DNA of 64,000 bases from HGM05190 sp964394205. GTDB taxonomy: Bacteria; Bacteroidota; Bacteroidia; Bacteroidales; Muribaculaceae. Position 1 is the stretch's first letter. Each line of letters starts with the position of its first letter. Where the stretch lies: positions 1 to 64,000 of the forward strand of contig CAYMVS010000003.1 of the NCBI GenBank assembly GCA_964394205.1, read 5' to 3'. A program made the position numbers and the translations under genes. Of the stretch, positions 53,503-62,733 are shown piece by piece. The notes beneath the pieces were generated by a model, which saw only the letters and a program-made list of their open reading frames with translations, was not told the origin of the DNA and searched no databases.

Positions 53503-54975
53503 TCAAAATTGGAAATAGATAAACGGAGCGACATTCTCGCTCATAAACTGAATCACAAGCTGCACGACAATAATGAAGATGAGCAACTTGACGCCCCAGG
53601 GCGACTGGATGAACCACTCCTGCATGGTGGCATACCATCGGCGGGGCAGCGAGTGGGCGGTTATGATAAAGACCACCATAATGAGCCACACCCATCTGAC
53701 CTGTACAAACGGCACAAGATAGCCGATATCAAAATTGGTGAAAATGTTTTTTACAATCAGCCATGAGTCGGTGAGAGAGTCGGCACGGAATACCACAAAC
53801 AGCAGGCTGACGTAGAGCATCGTCAGCGCCCATGAGGTGGCCTTGACAATCCACGTGTCGGGGAGCTTTTTGAGCCACGGCTGACAGAATTTATGCACCG
53901 CCAGGCCCACGCCGTGCATGCCGCCCCAAAAGACAAATTTCCAGGCCGCGCCGTGCCAAAGGCCGCCGATGAGCATGGTCAGGAAGTTGTTGACGTAGGT
54001 TCTCAACGTGCCTTTGCGGTTGCCACCGAGGGGAATGTAGACATAGTCGCGCAGCCACGACGACAGCGAGATGTGCCACATGCGCCAAAAGTCGCTGAGA
54101 TTTTGAGCCTTGTAGGGGAAATTGAAGTTTTGTGACAGCTTGAAACCCATGATCAGCGCGATGCCGATGGCCATGTCGCTGTAGCCCGAGAAGTCACAGT
54201 AGATCTGCATCACATAGCCCACCAATCCCATCAGCGACTCAAAGCCGTTGTAGCCCGTGGGCGACTGAAAGATAAGGTCGTTATATTGAGCTATATAGTC
54301 GGCGATAATTGACTTTTTGATGATGCCGATCATGATGAGCCAAAGGCCCTGATACATGTCGCCGCGGGTGGCGTGGGTGCTCGACTTGATCTGGGGCAGG
54401 AAATAGTCGGCCCTCACAATGGGTCCGGCCACCAATGCCGGGAAAAACGACAGGAAAAACAGATAGTCGAGCCAGCTCTCGGTGGCCTTCACCCGGCCTT
54501 TATAAACGTCGATTATATAGCTTATTGACTGGAATGTGTAAAACGAAATGCCCACGGGCAGAATGATGTCGAGCGGCTGAAAGTTGCTCTCGACCATCTG
54601 GTTCCAGTTCCACAGGAAAAAATTGGCATACTTGAAATATCCCAGGATGGAGAGCGAGGTGACAATCGAGGCAATCATGCACAGGCGACGCTGAGTCTTT
54701 GTGGTGAGTATCCCCATCAGGCGCGACAGGTTCCAGTCAAAAAACGATGTGACAACCAACAGCACGAAAAACCAACCCGACGACTTGTAGTAGAAATAAA
54801 GTGAAAACCCGATCACAAAGGTGAGCATCTGCCAGCGATTGTTGCGCAACAGGGCAAACACCGGCAGAAACACCAGGAACAACATCCAAAAGAGGCCGCT
54901 GGAGAAAATCATGGGGCGCTCGGCCTCATACCTGAGCAACTCGCATATATTGTGAAAGATAACAGAAAAATCCAT
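53503..54975 (-). CDS. MBOAT-family O-acyltransferase (AlgI/DltB type)
   Basis: The 490-residue multi-pass protein moves acyl groups across the membrane to an acceptor polymer, as AlgI does for alginate acetylation. Family motifs are YCDFSGYSDMAIG (from 259), MWHISLSSWLRDYVYIPLGG (from 299, with His301) and GGLWHGAAW, where His341 is the catalytic histidine. It begins 39 bp after an SGNH hydrolase gene, the usual AlgJ/AlgX-like partner that completes the transfer outside. The polymer is unknown. Confidence 0.93.
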   Translation of the reverse strand: MDFSVIFHNICELLRYEAERPMIFSSGLFWMLFLVFLPVFALLRNNRWQMLTFVIGFSLYFYYKSSGWFFVLLVVTSFFDWNLSRLMGILTTKTQRRLCMIASIVTSLSILGYFKYANFFLWNWNQMVESNFQPLDIILPVGISFYTFQSISYIIDVYKGRVKATESWLDYLFFLSFFPALVAGPIVRADYFLPQIKSSTHATRGDMYQGLWLIMIGIIKKSIIADYIAQYNDLIFQSPTGYNGFESLMGLVGYVMQIYCDFSGYSDMAIGIALIMGFKLSQNFNFPYKAQNLSDFWRMWHISLSSWLRDYVYIPLGGNRKGTLRTYVNNFLTMLIGGLWHGAAWKFVFWGGMHGVGLAVHKFCQPWLKKLPDTWIVKATSWALTMLYVSLLFVVFRADSLTDSWLIVKNIFTNFDIGYLVPFVQVRWVWLIMVVFIITAHSLPRRWYATMQEWFIQSPWGVKLLIFIIVVQLVIQFMSENVAPFIYFQF

Positions 54976-55014
54976 CTTGATTGGTTTCTACTTGAACAAT
55001 TTGGTCGAGGTTGG

Positions 55015-55800
55015 TCAATGTTTTGGCTGAAGCACCACCACGTTGTCGGGTCGTGCCTTCATGTCGACCGGGGGCTTCTCCATCTTGATGGGGTGCTCGG
55101 CGTGGGCGGGCATCCATCGGGCTATGCTGTCAAACCACAGCGCGGCCGAGGCATGAGTGGGGTGAGCGCCATCTTTCGCCCGGTCAAAGTGCATACCGTT
55201 TGACAGGAAAAAGCGCCCCTTGGGCACATTAGCCTCAATCAAGTCGTTGATACCGGTGTCGGGCTTCCAGTTGGGTGGCCCGATCCATAGATAAGGAATG
55301 TCGCCAATCTGAGCCAGAAAATTCTTGACAAACTTGTCGCGCTTTTGGGCTATATCTTTAACAAACAGCTCATTGCCGCCAAGACTGATAAAGATAAAAG
55401 AAGGCTTGAAACGGCGCAGAAAGACCCCGAGGGTGTCGCAGGTGCCCCAATACTCACTTGTCGAGCTGTACCAGACAACCGAGTTGAGCCGGTGGCCATT
55501 GTGTTTGGCGTATGCGGCAAGACGCGGGTTGAGGCCCTCAAGCATCGAGTCGCCGATAATCAGGATATTCTGTGAAGCGGTGTCGAGAGGTGCCGGGAAA
55601 GCCGTTTTGGTGACAGCCGCGATGCTCTCGGCTTTCCCGGTGTTGGCGGCGCGATATGTGGTATCGGTCAGCGCGTCAGCGATGCACGACTTTCTGACCT
55701 CGATGCCACCAATCGTAACCGGTTCAAAAAACGAGTACAGCGTCACTCCAACCAACGAGACGGCAAGAAGCATCCACAGCCCGATATAGTTTTTATGCAT
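55015..55800 (-). CDS. Membrane-anchored SGNH hydrolase, MBOAT partner
   Basis: The protein has 261 residues, an N-terminal anchor (about 7-27) and an SGNH/GDSL domain outside the membrane. Ser85 lies in GDSM, Asn143 in GGNE, and the acid-base pair Asp210/His213 in DGAHPT. Placed just before an MBOAT gene, it is likely the acetyltransferase or esterase that moves acyl groups to a polysaccharide in the periplasm, like AlgJ/PatB. The gene has its own promoter. Confidence 0.9.
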   Translation of the reverse strand: MHKNYIGLWMLLAVSLVGVTLYSFFEPVTIGGIEVRKSCIADALTDTTYRAANTGKAESIAAVTKTAFPAPLDTASQNILIIGDSMLEGLNPRLAAYAKHNGHRLNSVVWYSSTSEYWGTCDTLGVFLRRFKPSFIFISLGGNELFVKDIAQKRDKFVKNFLAQIGDIPYLWIGPPNWKPDTGINDLIEANVPKGRFFLSNGMHFDRAKDGAHPTHASAALWFDSIARWMPAHAEHPIKMEKPPVDMKARPDNVVVLQPKH

Positions 55801-55827
55801 TGCAATTGTCGTTTATTCAATCTGTTG

Positions 55828-55835
55828 CAAAAATA
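55828..55835 (-). promoter_or_regulatory. Promoter of the SGNH-MBOAT-porin set
   Basis: Minus-strand TATTTTTG, 28 bp before the SGNH start. Confidence 0.45.
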
Positions 55836-55880
55836 ATCTTTATATTCCACTTCCCAAAAGATTCTCCGGGCATGAAGCCG

Positions 55881-57209
55881 TCACCTTATCGTCACTTTGT
55901 CGACTTTGTCGCCGAGACGGCGTATGTAAAGCCCACGGCCGGGATTGGCGACGACGCGTCCGGTCAGATCATAATAGACGGCCTTTGTCTCGGCATCGGC
56001 CTTTATGTTGTCAATGGCCGAGAACTGTTGGTAGGCTCCATAGACTATACGACTCTCGGGGGCATAACCGCCGGCCACACCCGGGTCATAGTAGAAGGTG
56101 GCAAGCTCGCCTATGTTACCGTCGGCATCATAGTGGTAATCAACCTTATAGCCGTCGACCAACACCGGCTCGCCACCATCGGTGCTCTCGGTGTACTGCT
56201 CGAGCACAGGGTTGCCGTGGTCATCGTTGGTCACGGTGATTGAATAGCTGTAGGTTGCATCGGGGGTGTACCGGCCGGCATCGTCAAAAAATTCTGTGAC
56301 GGTGATCTGATAGTTTCCGTTGCTGTCGAGAATGGTTTTTACGGTCTGCCGCCCAACCTGCTCGGGGTTGAGGAAAGTCTCATTCCTGATATATTCACCC
56401 GGGGCCGGATATTCCATGAAGATGTGACCGTCAATCATTCCGTCATAAAACACGTCGGCGCTCTTGAGCAGGTTGTCACCCTCACAGTAGTCCAAAAGAC
56501 TCTCTTTGGTCATCTGCCCGTCGGTCTTGGTCCAGACAATATTGCGGTAATCGGTCTTGTCATAAAGCACCCACGGCCGGGGCTCCATCGCTCCGTAATA
56601 GTAGTAAGCCATGGTCACGGCTGCATGGGTGGTCTCGTCGTAGGTCCATGTCAGTTTGTAGGCCGGTGTCATCTCGTCGCCAAGTGGCAATGACTTGACA
56701 ATATCGGCAATGTTGCCGTCACCATTGCGGGTGATGGTGTTGTATTCACAGCGGAAATCGGCCACCCAGGCATCGTCGGTCCATTGATAGGACATGCGCT
56801 CGACAAAATAGTTGTGAAGTATGGGGTCGTAGACGTAGACCCGGCGCGACTCGTTGACCGGACCGTTCCCCTTGTCGACCGTCACCAGTTGGGTCAGCGG
56901 CATGTTGAACCCGTCGTAGGTGCGTGTGGTGACATACCGCTCGCCATCTTCGTCAGTATCGGTGACGATGGCATTTCCGGAGGGGTCGTAGGTAAAGGTC
57001 GATGACCCGACTTTTGTCCACCCAAACCCGACATACATATATTCTTCCTGAGAGAGAGGACGCCAGAGTGTATTATCCTCAATCATCTTTTTGATTACCG
57101 ACTCGTGTTTTTGAGAGGTCTTTTTTGACGTGACAAAATGGCGGGCCGACATCGGCACGGCACCTGCCGTAAACAGCGCTATTAAAGCGACAGTGTATTG
57201 TTTAATCAT
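55881..57209 (-). CDS. Secreted YD-rich protein with type IX-style C-terminal tail
   Basis: An exported protein of 442 residues (signal about 1-21). The middle consists of irregular beta repeats with YD-x-x-GN elements (for example YDPSGNAIV, YNTITRNGDGN, YDADGNIGEL), similar to RHS/YD-type repeats. The C-terminal 60 residues, from VYYDLTGRVVANPGRGLYIRR to the end, match a type IX-style sorting tail. I start at 57209 (MIKQYTVAL), as the longer upstream frame covers the end of the TSCPD gene. It lies 34 bp after that gene and may be part of the same operon. No known enzyme fold is recognised. Confidence 0.78.
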   Translation of the reverse strand: MIKQYTVALIALFTAGAVPMSARHFVTSKKTSQKHESVIKKMIEDNTLWRPLSQEEYMYVGFGWTKVGSSTFTYDPSGNAIVTDTDEDGERYVTTRTYDGFNMPLTQLVTVDKGNGPVNESRRVYVYDPILHNYFVERMSYQWTDDAWVADFRCEYNTITRNGDGNIADIVKSLPLGDEMTPAYKLTWTYDETTHAAVTMAYYYYGAMEPRPWVLYDKTDYRNIVWTKTDGQMTKESLLDYCEGDNLLKSADVFYDGMIDGHIFMEYPAPGEYIRNETFLNPEQVGRQTVKTILDSNGNYQITVTEFFDDAGRYTPDATYSYSITVTNDDHGNPVLEQYTESTDGGEPVLVDGYKVDYHYDADGNIGELATFYYDPGVAGGYAPESRIVYGAYQQFSAIDNIKADAETKAVYYDLTGRVVANPGRGLYIRRLGDKVDKVTIR

Positions 57210-57243
57210 TTTGAAAACTGTTTGAATCAGAAAAACAATTGTG

Positions 57244-57489
57244 TCAGCGGGACATCTCGGAGAGCGCGCGGGCCAACTGGTCGGGACACGAGGTTGACTT
57301 GGCACCGCAGGTGATGCCACTCAGTCGGTCGACCACATCGGCCGGTTTCATCCCTTTGACAAGCGAGCAGATCCCCTTCAGGTTGCCGTTGCAACCGCCG
57401 GTCACCTTGACTTCTTTTATCACATCGCCGTCGACATCAATCTCCATCAGTCGCGAGCATGTGCCTTGCGGGTAATAGGTATATTTCAT
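57244..57489 (-). CDS. TSCPD-domain protein (TIGR03905 type)
   Basis: This 81-residue protein matches the small TSCPD family: YYPQGTCSRLMEIDVDGDVIKEVKVTGGCNGNLKG (read in parts) with Cys in GTCS and GGCNGN, then GITCGAKSTSCPDQLA with the name-giving TSCPDQLA. In larger proteins this domain occurs at the end of class II ribonucleotide reductases; the solo form has an unknown role, possibly metal or nucleotide binding. Its ATG overlaps the stop of the glycosidase-esterase gene by 4 bp. Confidence 0.9.
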   Translation of the reverse strand: MKYTYYPQGTCSRLMEIDVDGDVIKEVKVTGGCNGNLKGICSLVKGMKPADVVDRLSGITCGAKSTSCPDQLARALSEMSR

Positions 57490-60400
57490 AATTTCAGGTT
57501 TTCAGGAAAATTAACTAATTGATATGTCGCACCTTTCTCCAAGATATCGCCAATGATGATTTTCAGATAGGTGTCGATTGGATAAACGAGCTCATATCGA
57601 CCGTCGGAGGGCATCTGACACACCCTCATCTCCTCGCCCGCAGGGAGAGCCCCGAGCTCCGAGCCGCTGTCAAAGGGATCGGTGTTGCTCTGTCCATAGC
57701 AGATGTAGACCACATCGCCCGGCTCGAGAGCCCGGTAGATGTTGTGCCACCGCTCGCTTGCAACGAGCGAGCGCAAACTCTCATTATCACGTAAATATGA
57801 CTCGCCGGGGGTTGAGGCCGGCGCTCCCTTGAGGTCGCCGACCCACAGTGTCAATGGCTGCCCGGGGTGGCGCGCGGTGCCGACGCTGAAGACGTAGGGC
57901 GGATTGACGATGGTCGCGGCAAGCTCGTTCAAGACATCACACGCCAGTATGCCCTCAACGGCGCTCTCGGCATTGACACGCGCCCCGAGGGCCGATGTGT
58001 GGATGCGGTCTTTGTAAAACATCAGTTTGACCTTCTCTTTTCCAAAGTGTTCATACTTGTCGGCTGTGATAGCGTTGAGGTCGATAAAGGGCACCCCCTC
58101 GGCCTCGGCCACCTCGCGGGCCCACCCGCCGTAGGTGTCGGCCACTCGCGTTATGCGGGTGCTGTCGGCATCGTTCCAGGCGTTGCGCGGGGTGAGCGAC
58201 ATCAATATGGCGTGACCTCCGCGACGGTTGATCTCATGGATATAGCGGCGCAGGTACTCGCCGTAGGTGTAGACCATCTCTTGAGAGTCGGTGCCGGCAA
58301 GGTTGACCAACAGGCTGTCGGTGCCGGTGCCGGGTATGGTGGCCCGGGCGCGGCCGCTGTCGTAGGGGCCGTTGTCATTGTGGCCAAGCTCGATTATCAC
58401 ATAGTCGCCCGGGCGAATGGCCTGACGTATTTCGGGCCACAGCTTGGTGTAGAACGTGCGTGTGCTCATCCCGCCAAGAGCCTGGTTTTCAACGGTAATC
58501 TTTGCCGGGTCAAAATATTGCTGCATGTAGTAGCCCCACCCCCACTGACCGCCGTCGCCATTACCGCGGGTGCCGGTGCGCATGGTTGAATTGCCAACCA
58601 AAAACAGCACCGGGTTGTTGCCCCGGCGGGTTGAGCCGGGCGCCGGACGTGCCGTCAGTGCCTGCGCGATACTGTCGGGGGTATTGTCGACCACACCGTT
58701 GTTGTCGGGCATTGGCGCGGGCACTACCCGGCCATTTTTCACCAAAGTGACAGCCATCAATCCGATGACGACATCGTTTGATATCGCTTTTAGCTGCAAA
58801 GACTTAAGCTCCTTATCGGGATTGACCGGCATACAGAGCACCGTGGCCGCGCCTCCGTCGATCCGACGGCCGTAGACACCGGTTATCTCGAGCGCGTCGC
58901 CGAGATTGCGCGAGGCTCTGTTGTAGCCGAAAGCATACCGCAAAGGGCGGGGAGTGTCGACCCTGAAGGCCACGTTGTCATAATAGTATTCTTGCTCGAT
59001 CGGACACCAGTTATAGGGGGGTATGAGCGGCATGCGGTCAACGCTGCCGTCGGTGTATTCAACCGTCACGACTCCATTTTCCATAAAACACTGGATATGG
59101 TTTGTCGAGCCGGCCATGAGCAGCTCGAGGCCGTTGCCGCGACCTGTCAGCGGGACAGTCACACTGTCGGGATAGTTGTCAAAAAGCGACGTGTAGACAA
59201 TATTGTCCCCCTCGACCGGGGTCAGGAATGGCACACCGTCGATATCAATTACACCGCCCGCAGCCAATGCACGGTTTCTCATCAGGGTGTCGTCAATGTT
59301 TGCCGAGTCGAGCGGATGGCACCACTCCCCTATCCCGTTGACCGGAATACGCAGGGTTGTGGTGGCGGGACGCGGCGACTCATATCGGTTATGGAAAATG
59401 TCGGTCACCGACGAGTTGAAGCTTGCGGCAATGTCGACCGGCTCATAGTCACCGGTCATCTGGTCGAGACCCAACTGACCGGGAGTGAAGGGCGCGGGGC
59501 GCGATGCCGCCATCGGTGGAACAGGCTCATCAACTTTGTCACCGTCCCAATCGACTGTCACCTTTTGTTTGCCCGCGGGGATGACGATCGTGACATACTC
59601 GGGGGCGAGGTTGCCACCGGTGGTGGTCCAGGCGGCTTTCTTGCCGTCGAGCTTGACCCCTTCCACTTTGTCATACAGCATCGGCAGGTTGAGAGTGACA
59701 CTGTCAACGCCGTTCATTTTGACATTGACATTGTAGACAGCCTGGCGCCCTTTGAGGCAGTAGCTGTAGGAAAAGTCGGAGTGGTCGATTGAGGCGTGGT
59801 CCCAAGCGCGGGGGAACCCCGGGGTGATGGTGACACGCGAGTTTATCAAGTCGGGGTCAAAGCCAAACAGGCCCTGCACCAGTGCACGCGACATCACCCC
59901 GACCGGGTCGGCAAAGTCGCGGTAGTTTTCACCGCGCGCCGCGTCATAGTAGCTTATCTGGCCAATGTTGCCGGGCGAGTCGCCAAGATACATCCCGTCG
60001 AGCACCATCCCTTTGAAGATGCGGTAGGCGGCATCGGGACGGCGCGCCAGCCAGTAGGCAAGCGCCGTGTGGAGCGTCTCGGCATGGGCCACGTTGTTGA
60101 TGCTCCACGCGTAGGGCATCCAGTCGGTTGTCGACAGCACGAAAGCGCCGTCAATACCCGTTGAGTCTCCATCGACCATGATGGGGAAATGAGGGATGTG
60201 ATTGTCGATGTAACCGGTTGCCTGAAAATACTGGCCGGGGGTCGACACATCGCTGTCGATGGCGTGATAGATGGTCCACAGACCCGGGTGATCATGCAGT
60301 CGGCGATAGCCCAGCGCATCCTTAAACTCGGCCCAGGTGCCCATCTGAGGCATCCACAGCACCTCGTTGATGGCACGTTGGATTTTATCGGCCTCGCGCT

Positions 60401-61775
60401 GATAGGGGGTGGGATCCTCGCCAATCTTCTGTGCCACCTGGGCCGCCAGACGGTTGGCGCGGTAGTTGTAGGCCGACGAGTGGGTCACGGCTCCGCCGCT
60501 GTAATAGAGCGCGTCGGAGGCCCAGATGCAACAATATGCGTCATATAGCCCGTCGTCGTCGGGGTCATAGTTGCGCTTCTCCCAGGCCAGCGAGGCCTTG
60601 AGCACCGGCCATATACGACGCATATAGGCGGTGTCGCCGGTCCAGCGCAGATGCCACAGCAGCTCGTCGTTGTAACACAGGTTCATGTCATAGTGATGCA
60701 TCTGGTCATTGCGGCGGGGATTGCGGCAGATGTAGCCGTTGCTGTACATCGGTGTGCCCCACCGCTTCTCGGCGCGGGCCATCGCGAGGGTTGAGTCCTG
60801 GCGGGGATGGTCAAACACCGGAGGCACGTCGGTCACCTGAGAGGCGGCGTAGGCATCAAAATGCACTCGCGCGCGGTCATGTTGCCCCAGGAAATCGCCC
60901 GTATAGGCACCGCGCCATCCGGCAAGCGGCATGCGCCACCCGACGGCGCCATGCTGATAGGTCTCGCCGTCCCAAATTCCATCACCGGCAGCCATCAGGT
61001 TGGCTCCAAGTGTGTTGATAAAGGGGTCGGGGGTGTTGATGACAAGCCGCGAGGTGAGCGCAGTCATGTCGGCCACCGCCTTATCAAATATTTTCTTCAA
61101 GGCCGACTGGTTGGCGGCAATGACATCACGGTCTTCATAGAGTATGTAACGGGTGCCGTTGCCCCCAGCCTTGACCGTGCATGTCTTGAGGTCGGTCAGC
61201 CCGGGATTGGGGTCAAAAGCATTCTTGGGGTCAGGACCGAGGTCTCCGCTACGGTTCAGCCTGACGTTTACCGTACCGCTGCACTCGGCCGTCAGCTCGG
61301 CATCCTTAGGCATATCCTTGCTCACAATCTGCCACACGGCACCCTCGGCATCATGGCGCGCCACGGTTTTGAGAGTGAGCGTCCCGCGGCCCCACGAGGG
61401 GTCGGTGAGTATATAATCGCGCTCGCCGCCGCGATAGCGTGACACACAGCGGGCGACGTCGGTCAGATTGGTGCGACGGCCGCCAACGGTGATGTAAAAC
61501 GATATGTTACGGTTCTGTTTCTTGTGGTAGGCTCCGAATACGGGCCGGTCGCTTGTCTCCAAACGCCACAGCGAGTGGCCGCCATAGAGAGCCCTGGTGT
61601 AGCGGTTGTTACCGTTGACCGACTCTATGTATCCGTCGGCCGTCGGCCGATATTGGAAAGAGCGCACCAGGTTTGTGTCGGGATTGTCGGCGCGCGTGAA
61701 CACTATGCTGTAATCTTGAGCCGCGGCGACAAGGGAGACCACCGCCACAGCAGATAAAAAAAACTTTTTCATCAT
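57486..61775 (-). CDS. Secreted multidomain pectin enzyme: six-hairpin glycosidase-like region fused to rhamnogalacturonan acetylesterase-like SGNH domain
   Basis: An exported protein of 1429 residues (signal about 1-19, ending VAAAQ). Residues about 20-260 look like a beta-sandwich, and 260-720 an (alpha/alpha)6 barrel, with GWRMPLAGWRGAYTGDFLG, HYDMNLCYNDELLWHLRWTGD, PDDDGLYDAYCCIWASD and YAWSINNVAHAETLHTALAYWL. This resembles DUF4450-type proteins. Beta-rich modules cover 720-1050. The C-terminal part (about 1055-1330) is a CE12-like esterase: GNST with Ser1063 (normally GDST), LGGMS, GHND and DRIH with Asp1256 and His1259. A terminal beta domain completes it. It probably removes acetyl groups and sugars from rhamnogalacturonan; the exact bonds are inference. 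The next gene overlaps by 4 bp. Confidence 0.82.
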   Translation of the reverse strand: MMKKFFLSAVAVVSLVAAAQDYSIVFTRADNPDTNLVRSFQYRPTADGYIESVNGNNRYTRALYGGHSLWRLETSDRPVFGAYHKKQNRNISFYITVGGRRTNLTDVARCVSRYRGGERDYILTDPSWGRGTLTLKTVARHDAEGAVWQIVSKDMPKDAELTAECSGTVNVRLNRSGDLGPDPKNAFDPNPGLTDLKTCTVKAGGNGTRYILYEDRDVIAANQSALKKIFDKAVADMTALTSRLVINTPDPFINTLGANLMAAGDGIWDGETYQHGAVGWRMPLAGWRGAYTGDFLGQHDRARVHFDAYAASQVTDVPPVFDHPRQDSTLAMARAEKRWGTPMYSNGYICRNPRRNDQMHHYDMNLCYNDELLWHLRWTGDTAYMRRIWPVLKASLAWEKRNYDPDDDGLYDAYCCIWASDALYYSGGAVTHSSAYNYRANRLAAQVAQKIGEDPTPYQREADKIQRAINEVLWMPQMGTWAEFKDALGYRRLHDHPGLWTIYHAIDSDVSTPGQYFQATGYIDNHIPHFPIMVDGDSTGIDGAFVLSTTDWMPYAWSINNVAHAETLHTALAYWLARRPDAAYRIFKGMVLDGMYLGDSPGNIGQISYYDAARGENYRDFADPVGVMSRALVQGLFGFDPDLINSRVTITPGFPRAWDHASIDHSDFSYSYCLKGRQAVYNVNVKMNGVDSVTLNLPMLYDKVEGVKLDGKKAAWTTTGGNLAPEYVTIVIPAGKQKVTVDWDGDKVDEPVPPMAASRPAPFTPGQLGLDQMTGDYEPVDIAASFNSSVTDIFHNRYESPRPATTTLRIPVNGIGEWCHPLDSANIDDTLMRNRALAAGGVIDIDGVPFLTPVEGDNIVYTSLFDNYPDSVTVPLTGRGNGLELLMAGSTNHIQCFMENGVVTVEYTDGSVDRMPLIPPYNWCPIEQEYYYDNVAFRVDTPRPLRYAFGYNRASRNLGDALEITGVYGRRIDGGAATVLCMPVNPDKELKSLQLKAISNDVVIGLMAVTLVKNGRVVPAPMPDNNGVVDNTPDSIAQALTARPAPGSTRRGNNPVLFLVGNSTMRTGTRGNGDGGQWGWGYYMQQYFDPAKITVENQALGGMSTRTFYTKLWPEIRQAIRPGDYVIIELGHNDNGPYDSGRARATIPGTGTDSLLVNLAGTDSQEMVYTYGEYLRRYIHEINRRGGHAILMSLTPRNAWNDADSTRITRVADTYGGWAREVAEAEGVPFIDLNAITADKYEHFGKEKVKLMFYKDRIHTSALGARVNAESAVEGILACDVLNELAATIVNPPYVFSVGTARHPGQPLTLWVGDLKGAPASTPGESYLRDNESLRSLVASERWHNIYRALEPGDVVYICYGQSNTDPFDSGSELGALPAGEEMRVCQMPSDGRYELVYPIDTYLKIIIGDILEKGATYQLVNFPENLKL

Positions 61776-61796
61776 GATAAGATTGGCTTAATGCCA

Positions 61797-61804
61797 CAAA
61801 AGTA
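61797..61804 (-). promoter_or_regulatory. Promoter of the glycosidase-esterase operon
   Basis: Minus-strand TACTTTTG, 22 bp before the start at 61775. The leader would be only about 15 nt. Confidence 0.5.
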
Positions 61805-61884
61805 ACAAAAAAATTCGTTACGTGCCACCCTCACCCCATTTTTGACAACCTCCCGATCGCGACAGGTTGAAACATAGAGAGCAT

Positions 61885-61967
61885 TTATTGGGAGGATTGG
61901 GAAGGTTTGGGAGGTTTGGGAAGATTGGGAAATATGTAAGGCCCAATCCTCCCAATCCTCCCAATAA
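61885..61967. repeat. G-rich imperfect tandem repeat inside a 17-bp inverted repeat
   Basis: TTATTGGGAGGATTGGG (61885-61901) and its exact complement (61951-61967) enclose further GGG-rich units (AAGGTTTGGG, AGGTTTGGG, AAGATTGGG). Four GGG runs with 6-7 nt spacers lie on the plus strand at about 61890-61920. It sits just past the end of the four-helix-bundle gene on the minus strand and may act as its terminator. Confidence 0.75.
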
Positions 61968-61988
61968 TCTCAGCTTTTTTCTTTGGAA

Positions 61989-62543
61989 TTAATTTTCTGA
62001 TGCTCTGTACTCTTTCCTGGCTCTAAACATCTCTTCTCTAATTCCTCCATTTTTTAAGAAATCGGCCTTAGCTCGCTCTATTAATCTCAAAAGCAACAAT
62101 AGCTCCTGATGAATAAGAGTTATACACAGGTTGGCAAGCGTTACATCGTCGCGTTGAGGTGCGATTTTCCGATAGAGAGATGAATCGTTATTAATTCTGC
62201 AAAACTCCCTGACTATGTGCAATTTTTCATTTGTCCAAAATGGCAACTCTCTTACGCGCAAATAATCTTCAAAATCAGCTAAAAGCTCATCAAAACTGGC
62301 TTTTGCCACATTAAACAGTTTAATCTCTGTTTCCCTTGATGTCATCGAAGCCGCTGATCCTTCTATAATATTTTGCTTACCACTGCGGGCAGCTTGTACC
62401 ATTTGATCGATCGTTCTGTCCCCTCTCGAGAAAAATCGGTTAGCAAAATGGTATGTTAAATCAAAAATGGTCTCAGCTTTTTTATATACAATTAAATTTT
62501 TATAATCGCCCTTAGGTTTAATGAAACTTCTTGTATCCATCAT
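61989..62543 (-). CDS. Four-helix-bundle protein (23S rRNA intervening-sequence type)
   Basis: A small helical protein of 184 residues of the four-helix-bundle/IVP family. It begins KNLIVYKKAETIFDLTYHFANRF, followed by DRTIDQMVQAARSGKQNIIEGSAA (each read in parts), the signature of the family. A C-terminal extension with LLLLLRLIERAKADFL suggests the longer 'suffix domain' form. I start at 62543 (MMDTRSF) because the upstream ATG at 62558 falls within the TACATTTG promoter at 62558-62565. The gene is far richer in AT than its neighbours, a sign of transfer. Function is unknown; relatives lie in rRNA intervening sequences or near diversity-generating elements. Confidence 0.87.
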   Translation of the reverse strand: MMDTRSFIKPKGDYKNLIVYKKAETIFDLTYHFANRFFSRGDRTIDQMVQAARSGKQNIIEGSAASMTSRETEIKLFNVAKASFDELLADFEDYLRVRELPFWTNEKLHIVREFCRINNDSSLYRKIAPQRDDVTLANLCITLIHQELLLLLRLIERAKADFLKNGGIREEMFRARKEYRASEN

Positions 62544-62557
62544 AAAAATAATTTTCA

Positions 62558-62565
62558 CAAATGTA
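62558..62565 (-). promoter_or_regulatory. Promoter of the four-helix-bundle gene
   Basis: Minus-strand TACATTTG, 15 bp before the chosen start; the leader would be very short. Confidence 0.4.
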
Positions 62566-62670
62566 ATGAAATTTTTTCAACTTGTTATGGAAACATTGAC
62601 TATATCGTGAGATTTGGCCGGTCGGGCGGTAACGATTGACCCGTCACCATCAAAAGTCAAAAAAAATGTT

Positions 62671-62678
62671 TAATTTTG
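62671..62678 (+). promoter_or_regulatory. Promoter of purB
   Basis: TAATTTTG, giving a leader of about 50 nt before 62734. Confidence 0.55.
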
Positions 62679-62733
62679 CAGCGGCAATGGCTATTGCCGT
62701 CCTTGACTGTCGTCTATTATAACATATTAAATA

